Below, in pieces: positions 1 through 10,129 of a stretch of DNA of 64,000 nt; position 1 is the first letter of the stretch; each line of letters starts with the position of its first letter. The notes beneath the pieces are model-generated. The model searched no databases. It was not told where the DNA came from and saw only the letters and a program-made list of their open reading frames with translations. The stretch covers positions 195,073 through 259,072 of the forward strand of contig NZ_JADMKT010000074.1 in the NCBI RefSeq assembly GCF_016786255.1. Direction: 5' to 3'. This DNA is from Robertkochia sediminum. GTDB lineage: Bacteria > Bacteroidota > Bacteroidia > Flavobacteriales > Flavobacteriaceae. The translations under genes and the position numbers were made by a program.

Positions 1-36
1 GCTTCCCTTTTTCTATAACTGTAAAGGAGGGCATGC

Positions 37-1920
37 TTAACGCTTCCCTTTCTTTTGTTGCTCTTCTGCCTGCTCCATCATTTCGCGCATACGCTTCTGG
101 AACTTGTTTTCTTTCTTAGGCTTTTTCTTATTCTCCTGGATCTGTGCATGGATCTTATCCTCATCAATGATGTAGTTCTTGATCACCAGCATGATCACAA
201 TGGTAATAAGGTTAGAGATAAAGTAGTATAAACTCAATCCACTCGCATAGTTGTTAAAGAAGAACAACATCAGTAGCGGAGAGATGTACAACATCATTTT
301 CATGAGTTTCCCCATATCTGGCATCCCTTCCTGAGCCGGTTGTTGCATCATTTGCTGTTGTCCGGTGGTCATTCGCATATAGAAGAAGATAGCGATCGAA
401 GCCAGGATCGGGAACAAACTCACGTGATCTCCATAGAACGGGATCTTGAACGGAAGTTCTGCGATCACATCGTAAGACGACAGATCGTCTGCCCAAAGGA
501 ATGGCTTTTGCCTTAACATGATCGCCGTAGGGAAGAACATGAAGAGGGCGTAGAATATCGGCAGCTGCAATAAGGCAGGTACACATCCGCTCATCGGACT
601 CACCCCGGCTTTGCTGTAAAGCTTCATGGTTTCCTGCTGCTTCTTCATAGCATTGTCCTTATACTTCTCATTGATCTCAGTGATCTCCGGACGCAGCACT
701 TTCATCTTGGCTTGCGACAGGTATGACTTATAGGTTACCGGAGACAATACTATTCGCACCAGGATGGTCATAATAATGATCGCAATACCATAAGGCAGGA
801 AGGAGCTCAGAATATCATAAAGCGGGGTAAACACATGCTTATTGATAAAACCAAAGATCCCCCATCCAAATGGGATGGATTCTGAAAAGTTAAAATCTTC
901 GTATTTCTTGAACACCTTGAGGTCGGTCGGACCGTAATACCAGTGCATATTATGCGCCAGCTCTCCTCCGGCGATCTCCAGAGGGATTGCAGCCTTATAA
1001 TGCTTGGTATACTTTGCGGTATCAGACTCCTCCTCTACCAGGTTCTCTGAACTCAGGGTAGCTGTTTTAAACGGAGTAGTAGTCGCAAGGATGGTACTAA
1101 AGAAGTGCTGACGGTAAGAGATCCACTCAAGATCTTCTTCTGTCTCAGAATCATCTCCCATCTGCCCCAGCTTGCTAATGTCTCCATCATGATTATAGGT
1201 AAGGCGGGTATATCGGTTCTCATACTCGATACTCTTGCTGTGACGGATCCCTTTAACCTCCCAATTCATATTTGCAGGCACACTGCTGTTGAGCACGCCG
1301 TTAAGACCTTGGGAACGCACGGTAAAGTCGACCATATAATCGTCAGGCTTGATCTCATAACGATATTCCAGGTAGGTTTGCTCTCCTGTTTTTAGTCGCA
1401 TGCTTAACACCTTGTTATCGCCATTTTGCGATAATACCGGCTCAAAGTAAAGATCTTCTGTATTCAGGGTTCGGTTATCGGTGGTGGCAAAGCTCAGGTT
1501 AAATCGGGCATTCCCATCTTTAACCAGATACACCGGCACAGAATCATAGGTTTTAAATTGCTTGAGAACAGCTTCGCGTATCTGACCACCCTTATTGGCA
1601 ATAGTCAATTTTACCACTTCGTTCTCAAGAACGGTTTCGCCCTCTCCAACTCCGATGGCAGCTCCATAGGCGAAGGCCCCAAGCTGACTTTTATATCTTT
1701 CCAGCGCGAGGGAATCGGCTGCGAGAGAATCGGCTTCAGCCATCGGCACTACTTCCTGTTTAACAGCAGGCTGTGTGGCCTGTTCTACCTGTTCTGTGGT
1801 AGTGGCCTCACCGGCCTCCTCCTCAGGAGTAGGCTGATTATTATACATCACCCAGATGAGGATCGCTCCGATCAAGAGGAACCCGATCAGGGAGTTCACG
1901 TCAAATTTCTTTTCTTCCAT
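37..1920 (-). CDS. yidC: Membrane protein insertase YidC (Oxa1 family)
   Basis: YidC inserts and folds inner-membrane proteins, alone or with the Sec translocon. The 627-residue product has an N-terminal membrane anchor (about residues 9-26), a Glu/Thr-rich linker, a large periplasmic beta domain (about 90-345), and the conserved Oxa1-type core with five membrane segments from about residue 355 to 580. The core contains the stretch MSGCVPALLQLPIFYALF, typical of the family. The C-terminus is Lys/Arg-rich, as expected for a ribosome-facing tail. The length is normal for a Bacteroidota YidC. It lies 96 bp downstream of pyrG on the same strand, a common pairing in this phylum, and is probably co-transcribed with it. 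Nothing is recognisable in the 36 bases before its stop codon at the window edge. Confidence 0.97.
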   Translation of the reverse strand: MEEKKFDVNSLIGFLLIGAILIWVMYNNQPTPEEEAGEATTTEQVEQATQPAVKQEVVPMAEADSLAADSLALERYKSQLGAFAYGAAIGVGEGETVLENEVVKLTIANKGGQIREAVLKQFKTYDSVPVYLVKDGNARFNLSFATTDNRTLNTEDLYFEPVLSQNGDNKVLSMRLKTGEQTYLEYRYEIKPDDYMVDFTVRSQGLNGVLNSSVPANMNWEVKGIRHSKSIEYENRYTRLTYNHDGDISKLGQMGDDSETEEDLEWISYRQHFFSTILATTTPFKTATLSSENLVEEESDTAKYTKHYKAAIPLEIAGGELAHNMHWYYGPTDLKVFKKYEDFNFSESIPFGWGIFGFINKHVFTPLYDILSSFLPYGIAIIIMTILVRIVLSPVTYKSYLSQAKMKVLRPEITEINEKYKDNAMKKQQETMKLYSKAGVSPMSGCVPALLQLPIFYALFMFFPTAIMLRQKPFLWADDLSSYDVIAELPFKIPFYGDHVSLFPILASIAIFFYMRMTTGQQQMMQQPAQEGMPDMGKLMKMMLYISPLLMLFFFNNYASGLSLYYFISNLITIVIMLVIKNYIIDEDKIHAQIQENKKKPKKENKFQKRMREMMEQAEEQQKKGKR

Positions 1921-2016
1921 GGTTTAAATTTAATAGGCTGTTCAAGGTCGGGAATTGCAGACCTTTGCTATGCTATATATGTTTCGGAGAGAAATCAAAA
2001 ACCTCCCCAATTCCGG

Positions 2017-3708
<1,692 letters not shown>

Positions 3709-3745
3709 TTAAAAAACTCCGGTGAATACGGCTAATTTTAAGATT

Positions 3746-3979
3746 TTAAACGGATTGACGGCCATTGGCGATGATCTTTCTGATAAGACCTTCCAGTCCG
3801 TTCACTTTGATCTCGTACATGGAGCTCAGATATAGCCCCATTTTCCCTTCCGGGAACCCTTTTTGGCGCATCCACACGTAGTAAGGCTCAGGGATATCTA
3901 CCAACAACCTGCCCTTGTATTTTCCATAGGGCATCCGCATAAAAGCGATCTTTTGTAAAAAGGCGGCTTGTTCATTCAT
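3746..3979 (-). CDS. DUF3820 family small protein
   Basis: A 77-residue protein matching the DUF3820 family, sometimes annotated as a putative quorum-sensing-regulated virulence factor; its biochemical role is not established. The signature is MPYGKYKGRLLVDIPEPYYVWM, seen here from about residue 16, followed by a short helical C-terminus. The same kind of module occurs as the C-terminal domain of the DEDDh exonuclease at 43467-44243 (FGKHKGK...FGWIL), so a nucleic-acid-related accessory role is an inference. It overlaps the upstream HExxH gene by 8 bp, so the two are translationally coupled. It is the last gene of the run starting at guaA; pyrG follows after 91 bp with its own candidate promoter. 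Confidence 0.85.
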   Translation of the reverse strand: MNEQAAFLQKIAFMRMPYGKYKGRLLVDIPEPYYVWMRQKGFPEGKMGLYLSSMYEIKVNGLEGLIRKIIANGRQSV

Positions 3980-4496
3980 AGACTTCTTCCAGATACTGTT
4001 TTATTCGGGACTCCCAGAGCAACTGTTCTTTCAGGTCAAGGGAATAATTGGTCTCTTTATCGTAAAGGGCCTGTACAGAATCCAATTCTCTTCTCACCTG
4101 CTCATAAACAACTTTTACCGAAGGCTGCGGATCCAAAGAAGGCGCTATCGTATCAAATGCACGCCTGAGTTTTGCTGCGTACCAGGCAGTAATATCAAAA
4201 TGCAGTTGTTCATGCAACAGCAGCTCTTCATCTTTCAGGTCTTCGCGCACCCAGCTTTTTTCCGGAAAGAACAAGGCCTTAACATCGTATTCATAGACCA
4301 ACCTTCCTTCCTTAAGATATCCGTTAAACGTATAGGACAAAGCGGAGACCGTAGTAGCTGCAGCATCAACAGAACGGTCCGGCACACCTCTGAAATCGAC
4401 CCACCTGAGCTTCTTACCGGGATGCCACGCTACTGTTTCCTGATCCTGCTGAAGACCAAGACTCAAGAAAAAAATCAAATAGGGTAGTAATTTCAT
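3972..4496 (-). CDS. Secreted DUF922-like protein with HExxH motif
   Basis: A 174-residue protein with a short hydrophobic N-terminus (about residues 4-15) that looks like a signal peptide. It carries a zinc-protease-type motif H95-E96-Q-L-H99 in the context LLLHEQLHFDIT. The pattern, with the WVDFRG segment near residue 32 and a C-terminal Q..W...I segment, resembles the DUF922 family of putative Zn-dependent proteases. A role as an envelope peptidase is inferred, not shown. The start codon is immediately adjacent to the stop codon of the OsmC gene and its end overlaps the DUF3820 gene by 8 bp, so it belongs to the same operon. No alternative start improves the signal peptide. Confidence 0.75.
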   Translation of the reverse strand: MKLLPYLIFFLSLGLQQDQETVAWHPGKKLRWVDFRGVPDRSVDAAATTVSALSYTFNGYLKEGRLVYEYDVKALFFPEKSWVREDLKDEELLLHEQLHFDITAWYAAKLRRAFDTIAPSLDPQPSVKVVYEQVRRELDSVQALYDKETNYSLDLKEQLLWESRIKQYLEEVYE

Positions 4497-4916
4497 TTAT
4501 TGCGGCGTTTGCCCCCATACAAAACGAATATCCTTCTCGATCTCGGGATGCAAACTAAGGAGCACCGGACAAGTTTTACCGGTTTGCTCGAGTATTTTTC
4601 GATCTTTCTCAGAAGGCGAGGCGGGAATAACCACCTCTACCCTTACCGCAGCGATACGCCTTGGAGCCGCGGCCATTTCTTTTTCAATGGTCGCTACAGC
4701 TCCTTTAAGATCCACTTCCATATCACGGGCCTTGATCCCCATAACGGTAAGCATGCAGCTGGCCATTGCCGTAGCTACGGTATCTGTAGGAGAAAATGCC
4801 TCCCCCTTTCCATTATTGTCTATTGGTGCATCGGTGATGAACGTATTACCGCTCTTCACGTGGAGACATTCCGTTCTCAGTGCCCCCAGATAGGTTACTT
4901 TCGAGGTCGTTGGCAT
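4497..4916 (-). CDS. OsmC family peroxide-reductase-like protein
   Basis: OsmC/Ohr-family proteins reduce organic hydroperoxides through a pair of cysteines at the dimer interface. This 139-residue protein has the two expected cysteines: one in the helix MASCMLTVMGIK (about residue 54) and one in KTCPVLLSLHP (about 115). It has the usual family length with an intact N-terminal beta hairpin. Its start lies inside the upstream LysM gene, giving a 71-bp overlap in another frame. Because the N-terminus (KVTYLGALRTECLHV) aligns with the family from the first residues, I keep this start. It is followed with no gap by the HExxH gene. Confidence 0.88.
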   Translation of the reverse strand: MPTTSKVTYLGALRTECLHVKSGNTFITDAPIDNNGKGEAFSPTDTVATAMASCMLTVMGIKARDMEVDLKGAVATIEKEMAAAPRRIAAVRVEVVIPASPSEKDRKILEQTGKTCPVLLSLHPEIEKDIRFVWGQTPQ

Positions 4917-6855
4917 TTGGATCTACTTCTTTTATAGTGAGGTTATCATAGCGAACAATATACAAGGCACGGTTAATGAATCCGCCCTCCGGAGCACGCT
5001 CGTAGTTGAATTTATTTTCGGTATAGGTTGTCTCTCCTACCTTGGCAGCCACCACATCCAGATTCTTATTGTATGCCAGTCTCAGCAGCACGTCAAGCAT
5101 CAGGTCAAAGCCGCGAATAGCATACCTGTTGGGCTCCACTCCAAAACGAGCTTCGTATTGCTTATGAAACAGTGACGCTCCTGCAACCGGCTTATAAAAG
5201 GTTGGATAGTGAAACTGAAGATTGGACAAGTGCAGGTTCGAAATGTTCTTATTGTCATAAACATTCCCCTTTAAGGTAGTGAGCAGCCTGATCTTGTACT
5301 CTTCGGTCTGAGCCGAATTCACAACAGCTGTCACATTCCCGATCAGGTTAAAGGAACTACTTTCCAGGATGACCCAATTCTCCTTTTCTGCCGAAAGGAA
5401 GGGATTCAGATCCTCCAGTCTCAGGAATTTATCGGAAAGGGGATCTACGATCTTAGCTCCTGGGAAAACAGCACGCAATCGCGCCTTGGTATAGGCATTC
5501 TCCTCGTCGGCAATGATGATCACATTTTTACCTTCCCCATAATTCTCTAAAAACCTGAACATCTCATTGCGCATCAGGTCATCCGGAGGTAAGGTTTGAT
5601 AGACATTAGGACGCATTTCCAGCCCCTTATTGATAAAGGGCGCAAATACGGGAACTCCTGCTTCATTGAGAAAACCACTAAGGTCATTGATCACAGATGG
5701 TCGTACAGGGCCTACAACCGCATCCATTTCCTTCAAGGCCTCTCTTTTCCTGAAATCCAGAATGAATTTATCGCGGTCACCACTATCAAAAACACGCATA
5801 TCGACAGAGACTCCCATTTTCTTAACCGAATCGAGTGCGACCAACACCCCGGTGTAGAAATCAAGGGACACCCCAAGCAAGGGCGAACTATTGATATCAT
5901 TCTTGGTTCCGCTGATACTGTCAAAATTCACCGCACCCAGGTCAAAAGGAAGGATCAGACCTACCTTGGTACTGGCAGGAACGCGAATACTATCGATAAG
6001 ACTAAACTTCTCGACCAGAATACCATTATTGAGCACCAACTGGTTTCCGGTAACCTTAGGCAGCTTCAGGATCATCCCTTTCTGAAGTCCTGAATCCTTA
6101 AGTATCGGATTCAAGGCTTCGAGCTCTTCTTGTGAGAGTCCGAGTTTCACCTTCAGACGATAAAAACCTTCTGCAGGTTTCACCTCGTAATAATTGTAGA
6201 GGCTGTCAACCACCGTGATCTTATCGTTGCCCGGCACAAAAGGTACCATCAGGGTATCCCCTTGCTGTAACACATCGCGGATCTCCGGATTGAGTCGCAC
6301 CAGCTCTTCCTGGGTGATGCCGTGCTCATAAGCTATGCGCCATTTACCTTCAGAAGGCTTCACTACATAAGGAACAAGGCCACTTTCCGGCACCTGCCAA
6401 CCTGAAACAGCATCTTGCTGCTTGAACACAGGGATTTGAAGCCTTTCACCCTTTCTTGGGAGACGACTGTAAAGCACCTTGTTATAGCGCTTGATCTCTG
6501 CCTCGGTAACATCATACTTCTGGGCTAACCCAAAAAGGGTCTCCTTTCTCTTTACCCGGTGGCGAATAAAACGCTCCACCTCCTTTTCCTTCACACCGGA
6601 AGCGGCCTCCTCGTCGGAAAGGACCATATCAGAACGTTCACCTGATGCAACCGGAATAACCAGGATGGTGTTTGGGGTAACACCATCCTTGGCTTCGGGA
6701 TTGTACTTTATAAGATTAAAGGGAGTTACCCGGTATTTCCTTGCGATCTGTTCCAGGGTCTCCCCTTCTTTTACAGCATGGGTCTTAAACTCCTGCTGGG
6801 CATAGGTTAGGGAAACAAAAAGCAGCGCAAGTAATACAAGTATGTGTTTTTTCAT
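4846..6855 (-). CDS. LysM-repeat protein with periplasmic-binding-protein-like domain
   Basis: A 669-residue exported protein with a cleavable signal peptide (residues 1-19). Four LysM-type repeats follow at about 23-70, 96-145, 160-208 and 222-267; the first two are clear, the last two are degenerate (YVVKPSEGKWRI, YYEVKPAEGFYRL). LysM domains bind peptidoglycan. From about residue 295 to 640 the protein resembles a type 1 periplasmic ligand-binding fold of the amino-acid ABC transporter kind (VGLILPFDLG...GPVRPSVINDL...PVFAPF). No transporter genes are adjacent, so it may be a cell-wall-tethered sensor or scaffold rather than a transport component. It lies 13 bp after guaA. Its last 23 codons run into the OsmC gene, ending in a Gly/Ser/Glu/Arg-rich tail that could be a non-conserved extension. 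Confidence 0.88.
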   Translation of the reverse strand: MKKHILVLLALLFVSLTYAQQEFKTHAVKEGETLEQIARKYRVTPFNLIKYNPEAKDGVTPNTILVIPVASGERSDMVLSDEEAASGVKEKEVERFIRHRVKRKETLFGLAQKYDVTEAEIKRYNKVLYSRLPRKGERLQIPVFKQQDAVSGWQVPESGLVPYVVKPSEGKWRIAYEHGITQEELVRLNPEIRDVLQQGDTLMVPFVPGNDKITVVDSLYNYYEVKPAEGFYRLKVKLGLSQEELEALNPILKDSGLQKGMILKLPKVTGNQLVLNNGILVEKFSLIDSIRVPASTKVGLILPFDLGAVNFDSISGTKNDINSSPLLGVSLDFYTGVLVALDSVKKMGVSVDMRVFDSGDRDKFILDFRKREALKEMDAVVGPVRPSVINDLSGFLNEAGVPVFAPFINKGLEMRPNVYQTLPPDDLMRNEMFRFLENYGEGKNVIIIADEENAYTKARLRAVFPGAKIVDPLSDKFLRLEDLNPFLSAEKENWVILESSSFNLIGNVTAVVNSAQTEEYKIRLLTTLKGNVYDNKNISNLHLSNLQFHYPTFYKPVAGASLFHKQYEARFGVEPNRYAIRGFDLMLDVLLRLAYNKNLDVVAAKVGETTYTENKFNYERAPEGGFINRALYIVRYDNLTIKEVDPNANDLESNLSGGTENGMSPREER

Positions 6856-6868
6856 AAACCTATAAATG

Positions 6869-8398
6869 TTATTCCCACTCGATGGTGGCTGGTGGTTTAG
6901 AGCTAATATCGTATACTACTCTATTAACGCCTTTCACCTTATTTATTATATCATTAGATATTTTTTGCAGGAAGTTATACGGCAAATGCACCCAATCTGC
7001 GGTCATCCCATCTGTACTCTCAACAGCTCTCAGGGCAACACATTTTTCATAGGTTCTCTCATCTCCCATAACTCCTACCGAGTTCACCGGAAGCAACATA
7101 GCACCGGCCTGCCATACCTTATCATAAAGATCCCAACTCTTGAGTCCTTCGATAAAGATGTGGTCTACCTCCTGTAAAATACGAACTTTTTCTTCAGTAA
7201 TATCTCCGAGGATCCTGATAGCAAGTCCCGGCCCCGGGAAAGGGTGTCTTCCAAGTAATTCCGGATCGATACCCATACTGGCACCTACCCTTCTTACCTC
7301 ATCCTTGAACAACATATTCAAAGGTTCCACGACCTTGAGTTTCATGAAATCGGGAAGTCCGCCAACATTGTGGTGACTTTTAATGGTTGCTGAAGGGCCT
7401 TTCACAGAGATCGACTCTATCACATCGGGATAGATCGTCCCCTGACCTAACCATTCCACATCTTCGAGAAGGTGTGCCTCGTCATCAAAAACTTCGATAA
7501 ACACACGACCGATAGCTTTACGCTTAAGCTCCGGATCTTCTACGTCTTTCAAGGCATCCAAAAAGCGTGCCGAAGCATCTACTCCTTTTACGTTAAGCCC
7601 CATACCCTCGTATTGCTTGAGCACGTTATCGAACTCGTTCTTTCTGAGCAATCCGTTATTCACAAAAATACAGTACAGGTTATCTCCAATAGCCTTGTTG
7701 AGCAGTACAGCGGCTACAGTAGAATCAACACCTCCTGAGAGTCCGAGTACCACCTTACCATCTCCTACCTTTTTCTTAAGGTCGGCAACGGTCATATCCA
7801 CAAAGTTATCCGGTGTCCATGTCTGGGCAACCCCTGCGATCTTAACGAGGAAGTTTTCCAGCAACTGACGGCCGTCTGTAGTGTGGTATACTTCAGGGTG
7901 GAACTGGATAGCATATGTGCTCTCTCCATCGATCCTGTAGGAAGCGTTTTCCACATCTGCAGTACTTGCGAGACGAACAGCTCCTGAAGGCAATTCCTTG
8001 ATCGTATCACTATGGCTCATCCAAACCTGGCTTCCAGATTCGATGTTTTCGAAGAAGGTCTCATTTTCTTTGATGTAAGACAGATTAGCCCTTCCGTATT
8101 CGCGGATGTTCGAAGGCGCTACATTCCCCCCGTTAAAATGGGCCAGGTATTGCGCTCCGTAACACACGGCGAGTAGTGGAAGTTTCCCCTTGATCTCAGA
8201 AAGATCCGGGTGAGGTGCATCTTCTGCCCTTACCGAGAACGGACTCCCTGAAAGGATCACCGCCTTAAATTGCTTAAGGTCTTCCGGAATGTTATTGTAT
8301 GGATGAATCTCGCAGTAGATGTTCAATTCCCTTACTCTTCTCGCGATGAGCTGGGTGTACTGCGAACCGAAGTCTAAGATAAGTACGTTGTTTTGCAT
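6869..8398 (-). CDS. guaA: GMP synthase (glutamine-hydrolysing)
   Basis: GuaA converts XMP to GMP with ATP and glutamine, the final step of guanine nucleotide synthesis. The N-terminal class I amidotransferase domain has the nucleophile motif AVCYGAQY and the HPE motif ([10 protein letters not shown]). The ATP pyrophosphatase domain has the P-loop [15 protein letters not shown]. The C-terminal dimerisation domain ends with the family-typical [10 protein letters not shown] take the ATG at 8398 ([13 protein letters not shown]) rather than the open frame 10 codons upstream, because homologues begin there and a promoter-like element lies within the upstream stretch. It heads a minus-strand operon with the LysM protein, OsmC, HExxH and DUF3820 genes. 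Confidence 0.97.
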   Translation of the reverse strand: MQNNVLILDFGSQYTQLIARRVRELNIYCEIHPYNNIPEDLKQFKAVILSGSPFSVRAEDAPHPDLSEIKGKLPLLAVCYGAQYLAHFNGGNVAPSNIREYGRANLSYIKENETFFENIESGSQVWMSHSDTIKELPSGAVRLASTADVENASYRIDGESTYAIQFHPEVYHTTDGRQLLENFLVKIAGVAQTWTPDNFVDMTVADLKKKVGDGKVVLGLSGGVDSTVAAVLLNKAIGDNLYCIFVNNGLLRKNEFDNVLKQYEGMGLNVKGVDASARFLDALKDVEDPELKRKAIGRVFIEVFDDEAHLLEDVEWLGQGTIYPDVIESISVKGPSATIKSHHNVGGLPDFMKLKVVEPLNMLFKDEVRRVGASMGIDPELLGRHPFPGPGLAIRILGDITEEKVRILQEVDHIFIEGLKSWDLYDKVWQAGAMLLPVNSVGVMGDERTYEKCVALRAVESTDGMTADWVHLPYNFLQKISNDIINKVKGVNRVVYDISSKPPATIEWE

Positions 8399-8401
8399 GC
8401 G

Positions 8402-8428
8402 CAAAAATAACAATTTACACTGTTTCAA
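8402..8428 (-). promoter_or_regulatory. Candidate Bacteroidota promoter of guaA
   Basis: On the coding strand, TTG (8426-8428) and TATTTTTG (8402-8409) are separated by 16 bp. This is close to the Bacteroidota pattern TTG, 17-23 bp, TAnnTTTG. The -7 box ends only 3 bp before the guaA ATG, so transcription would begin at or inside the start codon region and the mRNA would be nearly leaderless. Inferred from sequence only. Confidence 0.35.
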
Positions 8429-8659
8429 AAAGGGTCTTTTTAAGTATATTTATAAATAATTAAACCTCCCCCAAAAACGAGGCACCTCCATTAGTTGCAG
8501 ACCATCCTTTTAACCATCACTCCCCCCAAAAATTACCGGCTTCACCATTTTCCAATGCTCTCCCCGTAAGCCAGCCCCTATGACCTCATGAAGGCGGCTT
8601 GACATCTTGCATTTGCTCACCTACAGGATATGCTATCAAACAACTAAAACCGAGACCTG

Positions 8660-10093
8660 ATGAAAATTCAATTGAAAACCCTGAAGATTATCGCATTCCT
8701 GACCTTAGGTATGTCGATATACCCCGGAAGTTACTTCACCTGTAGCGCCCAAAGGGGTTATGAATACGAGAATTTCGGGAACCGATCGGTATTACTTAAC
8801 GGCAATGTTACGGGAAGTGTGAACGATCTGGGGGCCGTGTATTACAATCCTGCAAGGCTGGCCCTTATCGATAACCCCGGCTTTTTGGTTCAGGGAAAGT
8901 TTTACGAATGGAACAGAATTACGATCGATGACGTGATTCCAGACGAGCGTTTTCGCTCTTCTAATTTCACCGGCCTTCCCGGGATGCTCGCCGGTAGCTT
9001 TGACCTGTTTGGAACCACCTTTTATTATTCGTCGATCTCCAGAAACAGGCTAAATATTTCCTTAGGGTATAACTCCGGACTGATTGACTCAGAAGGCAAT
9101 GAGGATATTAGCCCCGGAAATGCTGCTAATCTGAAGTTAAATTTAAGCAACTCTCTAAAAGAAGACTGGTTCGGACTTACATGGGCTTACAAGGTTAACG
9201 ACCATTTCGCACTGGGTGCTTCTATGTTCGCATCCATCTACCGGTATAGCGGGGGCGACACTTCCAGGCTTGTCGTCGATGAGGAGAGTGACCAGGTCAA
9301 TATTTACGAATCGAATCTTAACTTTTCACAGTCTTCCTATGGCCTGTACCTAAAAGTGGCTGCAGCATGGATCTTTGACAATTGGGAACTTGGTATCAAT
9401 ATCGACCTCCCCTACCTGGAGATCATCAAAGACAGTGATTTTAGTTACGACGAGATCCTGGCGACAGGAGACCCTACAAGAGATTTTTTTATTTTCGAAG
9501 ATCTCGACGGACTCGATAGTCAGCATAAAACACCATTAGGCATCAATGTAGGAGCAGGAATCCCGATCAACAATTATAAGCTCCATCTTAACGCCAGTTG
9601 GTATGCCCCTACAGCCACCTACGATCGCATCACCCTGCCTGAACTAGGCGGCCAAACAGGAGAAGAAGAGTCCTTACTCTTCCAGGAGAACCGAAGATCG
9701 ATCTTTAATTTCGGAGCAGGCGGTGAAGTGGAACTCGGACCCAAATTCACCACATACCTAAGCTTTTCCACCGATTTCTCACCCCTGAAGGAGGCCGACG
9801 AGGTACTTGGCACATCAGAAGGTATTGGAACATCCAATCTTCTCGCCTTCGACAACTACCACTTTGGAGGCGGATTTAACTGGAAATTCGGAAAAGCGGA
9901 TGTCGTATTTGGGGCCATATACACTACGGGGAAACAGGAATTTACCACAGTCCGGGACAGACCGATCGATGACAACCTGCCTACTAGCGACATTTTCAAG
10001 ATCGGAATTTCAAGATGGCGGTTTCTCATCGGGCTCAACCTCAGCTTACGCCAAATGTTCGGTGTTAAAGAAGAGAAGAACGAACAGCAGTAA
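8660..10093 (+). CDS. Outer-membrane beta-barrel protein, FadL/OmpP1-like
   Basis: A 477-residue exported protein with a long signal peptide (about residues 1-30, ending TCSAQ). The mature part is rich in alternating aromatic/polar beta strands. Near the start it has the segment VLLNGNVTGSVNDLGAVYYNPARLAL, typical of FadL-like outer-membrane transport proteins of Bacteroidota, where Asn-Pro-Ala (NPA) is a recurrent motif. The C-terminal region (WRFLIGLNLSL) continues the barrel pattern. The likely role is passage of hydrophobic molecules across the outer membrane, but the ligand cannot be inferred. It stands alone on the plus strand; the 231 bp upstream to guaA contain nothing recognisable beyond the guaA promoter. 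It converges on the decarboxylase gene with a 36-bp gap and no clear hairpin. Confidence 0.75.
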   Translation: MKIQLKTLKIIAFLTLGMSIYPGSYFTCSAQRGYEYENFGNRSVLLNGNVTGSVNDLGAVYYNPARLALIDNPGFLVQGKFYEWNRITIDDVIPDERFRSSNFTGLPGMLAGSFDLFGTTFYYSSISRNRLNISLGYNSGLIDSEGNEDISPGNAANLKLNLSNSLKEDWFGLTWAYKVNDHFALGASMFASIYRYSGGDTSRLVVDEESDQVNIYESNLNFSQSSYGLYLKVAAAWIFDNWELGINIDLPYLEIIKDSDFSYDEILATGDPTRDFFIFEDLDGLDSQHKTPLGINVGAGIPINNYKLHLNASWYAPTATYDRITLPELGGQTGEEESLLFQENRRSIFNFGAGGEVELGPKFTTYLSFSTDFSPLKEADEVLGTSEGIGTSNLLAFDNYHFGGGFNWKFGKADVVFGAIYTTGKQEFTTVRDRPIDDNLPTSDIFKIGISRWRFLIGLNLSLRQMFGVKEEKNEQQ

Positions 10094-10129
10094 GACCACC
10101 CCAATCGTGATCCTACTGCCGTAAGCGCT

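Noticed and set aside
8429..8659. Purine riboswitch near guaA
   Set aside because: The gap is upstream of guaA but shows no conserved junction pattern or pairing that I can identify, and a promoter element sits next to the guaA start.
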